From Asterias rubens (Eukaryota > Echinodermata > Asteroidea > Forcipulatida > Asteriidae), in contig NC_047070.1 in assembly GCF_902459465.1 (NCBI RefSeq), forward strand, positions 4,886,554-4,950,553: a stretch of 64,000 nucleotides of DNA, written 5' to 3'. How positions within the stretch are numbered: the first letter of the stretch is position 1; the number at the start of each line of letters is the position of its first letter. The notes under the pieces were generated by a model. It was not told the origin of the DNA. It did no database searches and saw only the letters and a program-made list of their open reading frames with translations. Below, in pieces: positions 13,206 to 33,809 of the stretch. The position numbers were made by a program, and so were the translations under genes.

Positions 13206-13780
13206 ATTCGACTGGTATCCTGCTCATGTCTCCTGAGCAGAAAATGTAGGGGCCTGAAGCAATATTTGTTGCTTCAGGTCAGGAAGGCAGCACTATGCAA
13301 TTGGGCCCAGCTGGGTTTTTTTAATTCTTAAAACAAATAAGAATTTCAACTCGGGTACTGCATGTGTCAGTTTTGATCAGTTTCTCATGCCCAAAACACA
13401 TTCAAATATGCATACTTTCCCCTTTAATTGAAGGTTTACAAAATAAATCGCATATAGATTATTCCATTAACCTTTATAACATCTTAATTCGGGGGAAATA
13501 ATTATTCTATTTTGGTCTAGTAACACGTTCCACTTCAGGCAATTCACTCATTACAAATGCAATTACATCAGATCCCCCTTTTGTAAGGACCGGTGATACG
13601 TGCTCATTTTTTTGTTTTCTCGAAAAAGTCACGTGATAAATCATGAGAAATAACCACATCGCAAGCAGCTGTTCGAAACGGGTTAAATAAATTATACGTG
13701 AGTTTGTCTTAGAATATTTATGTTATTATAATATCAGTTTGCCCCAGTTATGCTGATGATAAAGGTAAATTTAAAACAGC

Positions 13781-14169
13781 TTTAAATGCAATGGACACTA
13801 TTGGTAATTGTCAAAGACCAGTCTTCTCTCTTGGTGTATCTCAATATATGCATAAAATAACAAACCTGTGAAAATTTGAGCTCAATCGTTCATCGAAATT
13901 GCGAGATAATAATGAAAGAAAAAAACACCCTTGTCACACGAAGTTGTGTGCATTTAGATGGTTGATTTTGAGACCTCAAGTTCTAAATCTGAGGTCTCGA
14001 AATCAAATTCGTGGAAAATAACTTCTTTCTCGAAAACTATGTCACTTAAAGAGGGAGCCGTTTCTCACAATGTTTTATACCATCATCCTCTCCCCATTAC
14101 TCATTACCATGTAAGGTTTTATGCCAATAATTATTTTGAGTAATTACCAATAGTGTCCACTGCCTTTAA
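13781..14169. mobile_element. Complete family A MITE
   Basis: Both ends are present (TTTAAATGCAATGGACACTA and TAGTGTCCACTGCCTTTAA). The central inverted repeat reads GAGACCTCAAG-TTCTAAATCT-GAGGTCTC. This is the best reference copy in the window. Confidence 0.8.
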
Positions 14170-14391
14170 AGGGTAGGTATACGTTTCAATATTAATCACT
14201 CGTAAAAGTAGCCTCATGGTAATAACAACTTTCTTTGAAGCTTACAACAGCTTTCGGTAGTATTTTATGAGCTTCTTAAAAAAATACTTCACTTCGACGT
14301 TATGTTGGTTTAAAACTAAAGCAGTTTAGTATGCAGTTGTTTATGCAAAAACATTTGCCGTTAATTCAACCCGGCTGTCATCTATGTTGGA

Positions 14392-14526
14392 CACGATTTG
14401 ACAAGGGACCCTGGACACTCCAAAAAATGTTGTTCTTTCAAACGAGGTAAAAATTTTTGTAAAATCTTACAACCATGCTACAATTTAGCAAGGGACCATT
14501 GCTAATTGCTCTTGTTTTAAAGGGGC
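14392..14526. mobile_element. Fold-back remnant, AAGGGTCCCTTGCTAAA family
   Basis: It contains GACAAGGGACCCTGG and, about 80 bp further on, AGCAAGGGACCATTGCTAA. It ends in GTTTTAAAGGGGC. Part of the left arm is missing. Confidence 0.45.
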
Positions 14527-15918
14527 TATTATTGACGATAGTCTAAACAAACATCAGATACAAAAAGGTTGACTATTCATGTAAAGCCTTTCTTTTTAAT
14601 TTAGAACTGTTTAATACAAATGTAACTGATGGAGTACGGTTCGAAGTTCAGATTAAAACCATGATTTACATTGTATTCAACCTTACTTATGCAGAAAAAA
14701 CAATTCGGCCAATTTATTACAAAGCGTTCTGTTAATATTTATAACGAAGGATAAAACTAGGCCGATTTGATTTACTTCAATATTATGGCCGCTGAAGTGT
14801 GGGGGGGGGGGGGGCAGCATGGCAGCTAGGCTCAGTGGTGTTTCACGGAAATCTGTATAATTGTACTAACAGAAGAAGTTTGTACACAGTTTGCCGTATG
14901 TGGAGGGGGACAGAATCTCTGGGAAAATGGGGTATTACAATAGTGGAACCTGGGTAGAGGAGCGATGATGAGTGATGGGCGGCGGATGGGATTGTTGTTT
15001 GATATTGACGGTCTTAAGGTCATGTCACAGCACAGGAAATGATAGGGGAGGAAATTGAAATAAAATTTTAACAGAAAAATTCGGGAGGCAAGTAATAATT
15101 ATTGCATTGATATGCAAAAAGGAAAACTTTGGTTGCACAACATACGTTTTTCTAACACTTTCTTAGTGTCCCAAGAGAATTTTGTTCGTCAGTTGAGATA
15201 TCTGAAACTTGTGAAATAATGGTCCGGGATAATGGAGGGGTGTCTCGACCAAGGGGTCATGCAACCCCCTTCCCCGTCCGAGACGAAGTCAGTACAGAAA
15301 AAGCTATAAAGCATCATGCTATTGAACAATTACAAACTTCACCTGCATATTCAGTCAAGCAAAGAACCTGGGACAAAAATGGTTTCCCGCAACACTGGAA
15401 CACCTGCGGGATATGATTCGTTATTGATTGCTCGTAAAAAATAAGATGAGCTAACAAGTGAAATCTGCTGCACGGCGGACAGATAGAAAACAAAAGCAAG
15501 TTGCGCCCTCAACCGTCGGCACATAAAAGTTTTCTGTTTTCTGGTGTATTTATAACTTTGTGTTATTCCGAAGGAACCACAATACTCCGTTGTGGGGGTT
15601 TTTCTTTCTTTTTCTTCTTCTTTTCCCCCCAATGTTTTTGAGTTAGCGATCACTGGCCGCTCTTTTCAACATTTTGTTTTGTGTTATTATGCCAGAGCAC
15701 GTTTTATTATTTTGCTCTGTGGCATGTGCCTGCGGGGTAATTCTTTTTTCAACACAGGTTATTCAATAGTCTTGGTGTTTTTAATTAATGTGAATGACAA
15801 AATATGCTTTTGATTTGCTAGATTTTACCATGAATGTTTCGTGTTTAAAAACCATCCCTATACGTAAAGTCTATCATACTAGTGATGTTTAGCAGACGAC
15901 GCAAACGTTGTATGTATA

Positions 15919-15926
15919 GCGCCCTC
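15919..15926 (+). promoter_or_regulatory. GCGCCCTC motif near promoter of gene 2
   Basis: GCGCCCTC within AGCGCCCTCAAG. The same 12-mer occurs on the minus strand in the 51-kb bidirectional promoter, and a related copy in the V-ATPase promoter. It resembles part of a CTCF-type core, which I infer only by eye. Confidence 0.35.
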
Positions 15927-15942
15927 AAGTAGCAGATAACAA

Positions 15943-15955
15943 GTTGCTATGCAAC
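15943..15955. promoter_or_regulatory. RFX X-box-like palindrome
   Basis: GTTGCTATGCAAC consists of inverted GTTGC and GCAAC half-sites with a 3-bp spacer, matching the general X-box layout bound by RFX factors at ciliary genes. It lies about 250 bp upstream of the likely first-exon donor (16202) and 1.1 kb upstream of the ATG of the coiled-coil gene. Confidence 0.5.
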
Positions 15956-17066
15956 CAACAAGATAAAAAATATTCCTCCGCATTGTCATAAATAGTGGTA
16001 TAATTATACAAAACATTGTAGTATTGCTGCTAATTTTCAATAAATGTCTTATTATATAAGTTTATTAAGAAATACAATTGAGATGATATATCTCAAGAGA
16101 AAATCACGAACGACCTTTTTTTTTAAGCGCATGGTTGTTATTTACATGAGGTAGTTATTAGCCAAATTGGATCCCAGCAGCACAGAGGCGAGAGTGACCA
16201 CGTAAGTAAATTTGCTAGAAATTTGGTTTGTTTTCACGTTAGACTGTGATTTTTATTTGAAATGTGGGTGCTTTGGTTTTGGGAGAAATTCGGGCCCATT
16301 CGTTTTTGCCTGTGTCTGTGCTGTGCCTTGCTCTTGGGTGTAGATAAAAGTAAAACGGAACAAATCACCGTACGTGCACGAATTCCGTGCATGAATTTTG
16401 CCTCCCAAGTTCCCACTGATTTACGTGGCACAGGAAGTTGAACCGTGCGGCACAGTGAATGCCAGTCAACTCGCCCCATGCAAGGTCACTCACTTCAGAA
16501 TCTATCTGTACAAAAAAAATATAAATAAGTTGTTTCAAAATATTTAGAAGCGCCCTCACTTTGTGATGGCTTTACATCGCTCACCGTACGGGCGACTTTT
16601 AAGGGAGGGGGGGGGGCAACTTTGTTTGTTTTTTGGGGGGGGGGGGGGAGCGACTTGTGAGGGGCCACTAACTATATCATTATGACAGGGGGCACTTATA
16701 AGTGAGGTGGCAACTTTGCCAGGAGGCGAAATTGAAGTACACACCAATGCAACACGTTTCATGCATGAGAAACGAACAATTTTAGGCCATCATATAAGCA
16801 TTGAAAAATCGTGCAAATTAATTAAAATTCAGATTATAAAATAGCAAAAAGTCTGAAATTGTGCCATTATTGTTTCATTTATCACTCAAGGTCGAGGATG
16901 ATTTTAGATAGTATTTATAATTTTTAATTTACAATTGTTTGACTCACAAAATTTTGAAAAACAGAAAATCTTTAGAATAGTAGAATATTTTCCTGATTTT
17001 TTTTTTATCCAGTTATTCTAATCTAATTATTATTATTATTTTTTTTTACAGTGTCTCAGGTAAAGA

Positions 17067-19194
17067 ATGGACAAGCGAGGGAAAGAGAACAAGGCCCTGT
17101 CCCCACGGTATGATGGGATACCTCTACGCTATGAGGACAGTAAACCAGTCCAAGTTCAGATGTACACACATCAGAATATCTTAGGTATGGTATAGTCTCA
17201 GTCGGAATTGTTGGTTAATGAGTGGTTTTAGCAGAAATGTGTACAATACTTGAAAATAAATTGATTCGGTAATGTTATTCAGTTTTATGTTGTGTATTGC
17301 CCTAAAGTGCAAATATGCAATATACGCTTGCCATAGTTATTGTTCTTTATTATTTGTCAAACATGTCAACATGTTTAAACGTTTCATCTTCGTAGTCCCA
17401 AATCCTATCAAGGTTAATACACTCTTTGCCAATGATAAATTTGTGGCAGTCAGCTATAAAACATGTGTAACCCTATTTCAGCCCCAAGAGTGTATGTGGC
17501 AACTGGCAACACTCCCCTGGTGTGACAGTTGAGTTTATTTGGGTCGATAGCCCACATCAGTTAAGTGTAGCCCTCATTTAGAAGTGGCCATACAACCGTG
17601 TGATGTTAGGCAACAACATCTCATCAAAAAAAGTAATTATTATTGAGTTTTTTTTTAAATTAAAGAATGTGTTATGAACTTGTTTTGTAGATATTGGGCA
17701 GAATATCCACAACCATTGGGAGTCCCAGGCAGAAAATGATAAAGACACAGCAATATCAGCCGCTGAGCACAAGGTGTGGCTAGAGGCGGAGCACATGAAG
17801 AGCGTAGCGCTGGAGAAGTGCAGAGAACTGGCTAAGATTGAGCTAGAAAAGGCCGTCAGTAATCTAAAGATCAGCAATGAGAAATCACTAAAGGTGAGGG
17901 GTTATGGGCTCTTTTCAAGGAGGTTGCTGTTTACATAGTACATGTAGGCTTGGTTTTTGTGGGTTGCATTAGGGTCATGAGTATGCATGTGTCTTGAGTT
18001 AAGACTAAGACCTGGTTTAGAACATAATACATATTTTTTTTTAGGTAGTAGGCTCTTTTCAAGGAGTTTGCTGTGTACATAGTACACCAGTATACAGCAG
18101 TAGGCTTTTGTTGGTGTGGGATGCATTAGGAACGTGAGATGCATGTGTCCTGAGTCAAGACTAAGACCTGGTTTAGAACACAATACATTTTTTTAAAGTT
18201 TATAGGCTCTTATCCAGGAGTTTGCTGTTTACATAGAACACCGTTTTCATGGTATAATAATTTGTAACATTAAAACAATACATCATACTCTGTGTATTTA
18301 CTCTTTAATTTCAAAGGAGGAGGCATTACGGGTTGAGGGCATCATGACAAAGCAAGCTAATGAGCAGGTACGACACGAAAAAGAAACAGGGGAGAAGATC
18401 TTGAGAGATACCGTAGAGAAAGTCCGAGTCCAGGGTGTCAAAGAGAAGGAAGAGGCCGTCGCTGTGGCCAGGAAAGAGGAGGTCGAGATTGCCAGGAAAG
18501 AAACTGAGAGAGTGGCAAGGTCAGTGATGTTCATTTTTGTGAAAAAAAATTGTTGTTGACTTTTCGAGTCAAACTTATTTTAAACCCTTATTTAGTTTGA
18601 GGTTAGACATTGAGTTGGTTTTTTTTCAAAGGACATTTGAAAATTGGAAAAATAGTCTGATCACATTTTACATGAGGAGACCTAATACCATCAAAACCAA
18701 CAGGTATTCAAGAAACCTGAACACAGTGTGAACCTGTGTATTAAAGAGGAGAGACTCAAATTACCTTTTTCTTAATTCAATTTTTAAAAGTGGACCTTTT
18801 ACTGTTTCATTCCATCAGAGTAACGGCCGACCGCGAGTCCCAAACTGCCAAGACGACCGCCCAAGACAAATCCCAAGCATTGCAGGCCCTCGAGGAGCGC
18901 ATGAAACAGGAGCGCATCGAGGCCGTTTTATCGGCCCAACGCGAGGAGCGCCGCATTGCCGCCATTGAACTTGGACGCGTCAAAACACTCCACCAGTCGG
19001 AGATTCAGAAACTCCGGGAGACGATCCAGAAGTTGGAGCTGAGAAATCAGGAAACCCTCAAGGAAGTCGACAGAGAATGCGAGGTCAAGAAACAGTGGGA
19101 GGAAAAATATAACGAGATGAAGAACTCGTACCAGCTCTTCATCAATAAGACTAAAGGATTCGACCAAGGGCAAGCTGATTTTCTCCTGAAATGA
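17067..19194 (+). CDS. C6orf163: Coiled-coil protein resembling C6orf163 (299 aa, 4 coding exons)
   Basis: Coding exons are 17067-17184, 17691-17893, 18317-18519 and 18819-19194. Phases 1, 0 and 2 match, and the total is exactly 300 codons. A 5' UTR intron is likely: a donor GTAAGT at 16202 and a polypyrimidine-CAG acceptor ending at 17051, just before the ATG. The N-terminus has a short non-coiled region ending in MYTHQNILDIG. Residues about 60-270 are almost all charged heptad-type helix rich in Glu, Lys, Arg and Ala. The C-terminus ends FDQGQADFLLK. From memory, vertebrate C6orf163 shares a YTHxxILDIG motif, a long coiled coil and a GHADFIL-type ending at similar length, so orthology is likely but unaligned. 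That protein has no established function. The X-box-like site upstream points to cilia, as inference only. The gene is convergent with V-ATPase B. Confidence 0.75.
17907..18245 (+). repeat. Three tandem ~140-bp intronic repeats
   Basis: Three successive copies begin GGCTCTT(T/A)TC-AGGAG and share TTGCTGTTTACATAG. The first two also share AAGACCTGGTTTAGAACA. The third is cut short. They fill most of the intron between coding exons 2 and 3 of the coiled-coil gene. Confidence 0.7.
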
Positions 19195-20090
19195 GGAAAA
19201 CCACGCAATGGTTTATTGAAAAAGAAACCTGTCTACTAAAATGAGCTGTTGTGAACAGTGGTGCCACCAGTTAATGGAATTCCGGGTGAGGTGAGTTTTC
19301 TATCTGAAATGGAAATTATGTAGCAGTTGGTGTTTGCACCGTTTTTTATGCCATGTTTGAAAGACCGATTTGGCAACAAGTTTAGTTCTGTTTGAATGAT
19401 TTGTTCAAAGAACTTTGAAATATTACATTTGATTTTGGTAGGAATTTTGGTAGGGATTTTATTATTATTATCGATAGCTTTGGATGGATGTTTCGCGGTT
19501 ATCAATGAAGGCAGAAAAAACACATTCCAAGATATCAGGTTATGTATACAATACATGCAGATCAAAGAAACTTGAAACAATTGGGTCATTTAACATTCCA
19601 TATTCCAGCGTTTTTTACCTCACACATATTTTACAATATTGTTTTAAATTGTAATGCAACATTCATTGTAAATGACATTATGTATATATAAACATCCTTG
19701 ACATATATTATGGAACAACTAATTCTGTATAAAATAATTCAAGTTGTTTGACAGAGAGGATTCATTGTAAAACTTGAACTTTCAAATTGAGAATTCACAG
19801 ACATTGCTTTTTGGCCAAAGGCTACAATTCAGGTCAATTATTTCACTTTGAAGAAGTTGCATCCAATGTGCCTTGGTAAGAGTGATAAATTCATGTTCAG
19901 AAACACAATGTACTTGATGAGAACAAAAACTTGAAATTGGAAGAAAAACCACGGGGCTAGTAGCTCAAAGTATTTACTGAACCAGACTTTTTTACAGGAA
20001 CATAATCAGAATGAGAAAAACAAAATCACTTTTTGTTTTCACCCAATACTGAGAATTGGTGTCAGACTAAAGGTCAATGTTTGATTGAAC

Positions 20091-20480
20091 TTAAAGGAAC
20101 ACGTTGCCTTGGATCGGTCGAGTTGGTCTTTGAAAAGCATTTGTAACAGTTTGTTGTAAAATGCATTTGGTTAGAAAAAAGGTTGTAAAAGTAGAATACA
20201 ATGATCCACACAAATATGCCTCGAAATTGCGTGGTTTTGGTTTTACTTTGCGAACAAACACGGTCAGCCATTTATGGGAGTCAAAAATTTGACTCCCATA
20301 AATGGCCGACCGTGTTAGTTGACGAGGTAAAAGGAAAACCACGCAATTTCGAGGCATATTAAGTGTAGATCATTGTACTCTACTTTTTAAACCTCTTTCT
20401 AACCATGCATTTTATAACAAACGGTTACAAACACTTTTCAAAGACCAACTCGTCCAATCCAAGGCAAGGTGTTCCTTTAA
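20091..20480. mobile_element. 390-bp near-perfect fold-back MITE, family B
   Basis: It is bounded by TTAAAGGAACACGTTGCC and GGCAAGGTGTTCCTTTAA. Almost the whole length is two ~190-bp inverted arms meeting at ATTTGACTCCCATAAAT. A truncated copy lies at 61222-61470 and a fragment at 35910-36030. Confidence 0.8.
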
Positions 20481-20719
20481 TTCTGCTCTGTTCAAGATAT
20501 ATAATGTACATATATTACACAGTGAGGTACATATTCAACTGAAGACCCCGGGATTTGTCTGGTCGTAGATTACTGGCCCGGCTCTAAAAAAACCTGGTCG
20601 CGGCCTGTGGTCCAATGTAACATTGGAGCCCTGGAGAAGGCTATATGAGAAAGTGCTCTTAATAATGGCGCGCTAATTGCTGAGCGTTCTAGTGCACTCA
20701 AGTTCTGCTGGCTAAGTCA

Positions 20720-20985
20720 TTATAGGGTGTGGAATTTAAAATTCATGGTTATGACACCTGTGCCCTTGAGCAAGATGCTTCACTATAATTGAGTCTCTTC
20801 ACTCAAGGGGTTAGGGATGTAAAGAGGACCAAGATGGCTCTTGTGATTGATTTATCTTTCTAGGCTACATACTTGGTGTTTTAGGCTCTATACTCCCCAG
20901 GGATCTGAGATGATTTATAATTTAAGATGGGCAAGTGACAAGGGTAATGATGTTTGAGCCAGCATAACAGATTTGAGTATACTAT
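20720..20985 (+). mobile_element. SINE-like repeat, GAGCAAGAT(G/A)CTTCAC family
   Basis: It shares TGACACCTGTGCCCTTGAGC, CTTGTGATTG and TATACTCCCCAGGGA with the copies at 31044, 59838 and 62153. The best of those has a tRNA-like head (GGCTGAGTGGTTTAGAGC at 31045), which indicates a tRNA-derived SINE. Confidence 0.55.
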
Positions 20986-21013
20986 ACAATTTAGCCACAA
21001 TTACTACATGGTA

Positions 21014-21325
21014 CTGATATAGAAGAGTTTGCGGTAACACCATGTAATAACAGTCTCTAAATGAGTTGGGGTGGTTCTGAAAAGAACCGTTGGATTAACT
21101 CGACGTTTCGGTCAGTATGCTCTGATCATCTTCTGGAGAATGCTGGACTCTGATGCTGCATGCTGCTTAAGTACTGGGCGGCGGATCAGCGGTGATGCAC
21201 GAAGGGGGGAAATATTTCCCGCCTTCGTGCATCACCGCTGATCCAACGGTTCTTTTCAGAACCACCCCAACTCATTTAGAGATTGTTATTACATGGTGTT
21301 ACCGCAAACTCTTCTATATCTTATT
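21014..21325. mobile_element. Nested fold-back element with histone-like stem-loops
   Basis: Outer arms (21014-21088 and 21241-21325) are inverted and include AGAAGAGTTTGCGGTAACAC. The centre holds a second, nearly perfect 60-bp hairpin (21183-21245) around GAAATATTTCCC. Each outer arm carries GGTTCTTTTCAGAACC (minus strand 21073-21088, plus strand 21248-21263). Confidence 0.65.
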
Positions 21326-21659
21326 TCCACCATGCAAAGTTTCAAATCCTACTTACATGGTACTGATTCACAAAGGAGTTTTCCATAAATTCTGAACTGA
21401 ACAAGACAAAGACCCTCACTGAGGTTAAAGGAAGGCCCTATAAATGAATGAGACTTGTGCACGAGGCGTACACACGTGCACATTTCCATTTTTCATTGTT
21501 TTACCTCAGCGCTAGCAGCCAGTGCAAGGGCTCTTTCACAAGCACAAACACAAGTTTCTGCCATTTTTATTGCTGCATCGCGTCTTTTAGATGCGGCGCA
21601 AGAGCCCAGGCAGTGAAAGATGAAGAATTTCACTATACATGTAATGTGCTATTGCCCAG

Positions 21660-21807
21660 GGGCCAATTTCACAAAGCAATAAAACCCATCATAAGACAAA
21701 TTGTCAGTATCACCATAGTGATTTGTATTGTGATATTACACTTTACTAAGCATCTAGGATTGATTTGCAGTTATGATCAATCTTAGCTCTTTGTGAAATT
21801 GCCCCAT
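21660..21807. mobile_element. Short fold-back element
   Basis: The ends are GGGGCCAATTTCACAAAGC and GCTCTTTGTGAAATTGCCCC. The internal inverted sequence is AT-rich, and there is no coding capacity. Confidence 0.55.
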
Positions 21808-21942
21808 GGGGGTACCATCATACTGATGACGGCCAGTTGCTACATGTACATGTATACATGTACGGTGGGCACATACTCTATCGACCATTATAGCTCTACC
21901 CCAATCATTTATACATTTTGTCTTCTTAACCAAGATTCAACC

Positions 21943-22129
21943 TGGGCCCAATTTCATAAAGCCTGTAAGCACGAAAACTTGCCATGCACAGAGAAATCTT
22001 GCTTAGCGGAAATATGTTACCAGCCAAAATACCATTTCAGTTAACATTGCTGTAACTGGTACCCCACTCATTTCTTGCTTAGTAAAGCAGAACTGTCTGC
22101 TTTTCAACAGCTTTATGAAATTGGGCCCC
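21943..22129. mobile_element. Fold-back element, GGGCCCAATTTCAT family
   Basis: The ends GGGCCCAATTTCATAAAGC and GCTTTATGAAATTGGGCCC form a clean inverted repeat. Confidence 0.7.
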
Positions 22130-22849
22130 AAGTCTTTTAGTGTGTGACTAACAATTATATTTTATGTGAAATGTTTTATCATTTTAACTTTGTATACGAA
22201 TGGGCTTGCCAGGTGGTTGTATAATGTTTGCAATATTTATCATTATAGTCAATATTGGCTGATGCTAATTAAAATGTCTTTAGCACCAAACTTTTAATGT
22301 TGTTCAAAGTTTGATTTGACGTTTCACTTTCACGTTTATGACCTTTTTCGGGCAGGTTCGGATATCCACGTGTCCGTTGTGCAATGAATGCAGAGTGCGC
22401 AACAATGCATACAAAAAGAAAGTACACTCCGAACAACACACATAGTTTCATATACGGGTACTGCGTTATCCATAAAAACTGTTCCTTGATCAGTGTGTTT
22501 TCATTTTTTAAGAACTTGCATAATGCATGCCAATTCAAGCGTTCAAGTCCGAAAATTGTTAAGCGGTGTAGTTACCAGTTACAGGGACGGTACCAACATC
22601 CTCAATCCCACACGTGACCTACGACCGTTGCATGAATGTATAATTTACTGTGACTGTTGCATGAACATCAGAATGTGTGATTGTAACAGGCAGCGCTAAC
22701 GACTTGTTATCAAGTCTAAGGTCTGCTGGACAAATGCCAGTTATAACACCAGAAGACCAGTTTTCTCCAGTGCTCCGTCTGGCTAGTGAATAGAGACATG
22801 CCCGTTTCATTTCTTTTGAAGCTGCTCCTTGTGTCTTCAGGAAAATCTG

Positions 22850-22960
22850 TAATTTTTATCAAAGAACGCGGGGAAAGTACTGAGTACATGTATACAGTGC
22901 TAACATACATCGGGGTATGAGGTTAAAACAAAACCTAATATTCTCTTTCCCCAATGCAAA
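22850..22960 (+). mobile_element. SINE fragment, CACATCGGTGTATATGGG family
   Basis: The body shares GGGGAAAGTACTGAGTA and CATACATCGGGGTATGAG with the copies at 25655, 29160, 39575 and 47925. The tRNA-like head is missing here. Confidence 0.45.
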
Positions 22961-23186
22961 TTTAACAAATCTAATAAAACTGTTGAGTCATTACAGAAAG
23001 GACACAAACAGAAAATAAATCACATTATTACTCCACATTTATTCACAAATTACAAATTTGTTGTTCACAATTCTTAAACTCCACAAGGTTGACACAATCA
23101 GATGTGTTGGGGTTTGGAAAAAAGAAATCAAACCAATGAACACATTTTCCAAAAGACCACAGTCTTGAAAACTAATATATTCATAG

Positions 23187-23192
23187 TTTATT
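23187..23192 (-). terminator. Candidate poly(A) signal of V-ATPase B
   Basis: AATAAA on the minus strand is the first canonical signal I found after the stop codon at 24910. It implies a 3' UTR of about 1.7 kb. Another AATAAA lies at 23038-23043. Confidence 0.3.
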
Positions 23193-23999
23193 TAAATTGC
23201 TGCAGCAAGTGAACATAATAGTCTATTGTATTGTTGGTCACAACTTCTTTTGGAGCACCCTTTATGTTTAAACTTTTTCATCCCTTCAGCGACCTTGTGT
23301 CATCCAGCGACAGCTTACCAAAATGCCCATAACGGCCGAAAACAGTCGCAAGACTTAACTTTCTTGTGTTTAAACAAGAGCAAGAGTTCACAGAAAAAGT
23401 AATGTTTCAAGTTGACAATTTCCGATGCTTCCTATTTTACAAAGAATCTACAACTTTAAAACAAACCCATGTTTTTCTGTTTGTTAAAAATGTTCCTGTT
23501 ATCTTCTTCAGTTTGTTCTGCAATTGCTCTGGCTTTATCAACTTTTGGATAAAACTAATGATGCCTACAAATTGTAAAGTCCTGACAACCTGCCTCGATA
23601 AAGAAAAATGAGCTGTCCGATTGGAAGAAGGGCAAAGTAAGAAATGAAACACATGAACATAAATTTAAATTGTCAAGGAATAACACTGACCAACCAACAA
23701 GAGGATAAGATTAAACATTGTTCAAATAGTACTTATAATTTTGTTTTTTTACTAACTGTAAGTTTAACATCACGTGGGTGACATTTACAATAACTCTCAA
23801 GAGTTTTTACAGTTTTATATTATATATTCTATACATCAAAATTAGTATCCTCTGATATAAGTATTGCTATTAATATTAATATATCCCATTTTTTTTTTTT
23901 TATCCCAAGTATGATGGAGACCAAAGAGGAAAGGAAACAAAGTTAAATATTAAAATGTAAACAAATAAGACTACAACGCAAATATTTAGATGGGTCAGT

Positions 24000-24250
24000 G
24001 TGAGCTAGGTTAAACCAATCTGAACCAGCTAAAGCGATTCTCAACCAGTCTTTATAAACAGCTTTAATGAGTTATGAATGGGTCTGAACTAGTTTGAACC
24101 AGCCTGAACCAGCTTGAACAATTTTCACCAAGTCTGTACAGCTTGAATGAGTCTGAAATGGCATGAAACAGTCCAACCCATTCTGAACCAGCTTGTACCA
24201 GCTTGAACCAGTCTGAACCAGTTTAAACCAGTCTGAGTCGGCTTAAACCA
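24000..24250. repeat. Degenerate minisatellite, unit ~10-11 bp TCTGAACCAG
   Basis: More than fifteen imperfect copies of TCTGAACCAG or CTTGAACCAG lie head to tail, most regular at 24180-24240. The array lies in the putative 3' UTR region of the V-ATPase B gene, so it may be transcribed. No coding potential. Confidence 0.7.
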
Positions 24251-24909
24251 ACCTTTTTTGCTGGTTTATAATTCGCGGTAGATTTCATCACATCACTACT
24301 AGCCGACTGCTGCAAGCAATATGTAAATTTATCAGGCAGCAAAACAGAAGCGGTCAATATTAAATAGGACTTCACTCTTGAAAAGTAATGATAGTTTTTC
24401 ACAAAATGTACCAGCTTTCTTGGTATCACAGATCTGCATTTAGATGCAAGCTTTCAATGAAGTATAGTGCAAGAAATAAGACTAAACTTTCTTAGAACCT
24501 GTGACCTCGAAATGTTTTCATTACCAAGTAGTTTTAAACCCCCTTTCATGAATGAAAGTTATGCGTTACTCAGAACCAAAAAGGTTCTAAAGACGTTTTT
24601 CCATTTACATTGTAAACAATCTTGCATCTTTACACAAACTTACACATGTGTATTTTTTCATACAACTGTAAACACTGCGATCTTGTGGCAAAAAAATTTA
24701 CCCAGTAGGTAAAGTAAGAGGATAGTTTTTTTTTCAAAGAAAAAAACTTCAAGTTCCACCCAATCCCTCAAATTGTGAAAAAAAAAAAAAAAAATGAGAA
24801 GGAAAGAAACCTCTGGAATGTAACTTTCTAAAAAAAAATAAGGAATCGATGAGATAAACAAAGAATAGGAGACAGATACTTTCCAAAATTGAGATGTGTT
24901 TTTGATGAA

Positions 24910-33484
<8,575 letters not shown>

Positions 33485-33809
33485 AGCGGATCAGCCTCGC
33501 CCTTCTCTGACCGTAGAAAGCGCCTGAACTCCCCCTGTCTAAAGCTCGAATAAGATGGTCGACAGCGGACGCTCCGTATATTTTTTTTTACCTTCTTTTT
33601 AATGGAGTTTTTCACACAGATGCTCACAATTTCAAGTTCCAGAGTAGCTTGCAGTGTCCAGATATATATTCCCCAATTTCCTGTGCTTCTTGAGTTGTGA
33701 ATTGAATGATAAATAATGGGTTTAGTTGTGAATTTCGTCAGCAGCAATTCAGTAGGCTGATATTTTTCCCCGTGACCGAGGTCATCCTAATATTTTTTAC
33801 AGATATCAC

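Larger units (their letters stand above)
11184..15902. other. Intergenic region between genes 1 and 2
   Basis: No coding exon is supported. Family A MITEs lie at 11612-12049, 12975-13205 and 13781-14169, and a fold-back remnant at 14392-14526. Two purine-rich blocks (about 8935-9320, outside this stretch, and 14880-15060) produce pyrimidine-strand ORFs that I do not believe. The ORFs at 15219-15653 on both strands also lack support. Confidence 0.5.
19195..23037. other. Intergenic region between convergent genes 2 and 3
   Basis: It contains the 3' UTR of the coiled-coil gene (no canonical AATAAA seen close to the stop) and a run of mobile elements listed separately. I see no further coding exon. 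ORFs at 21448, 21793 and 22384 fall in repeats or lack support. Confidence 0.5.

Noticed and set aside
16606-16662. G-runs as a G-quadruplex or promoter element
   Set aside because: Simple homopolymer runs, also found at 14804, 10110 and 50503 (C-runs). Nothing marks them as functional.
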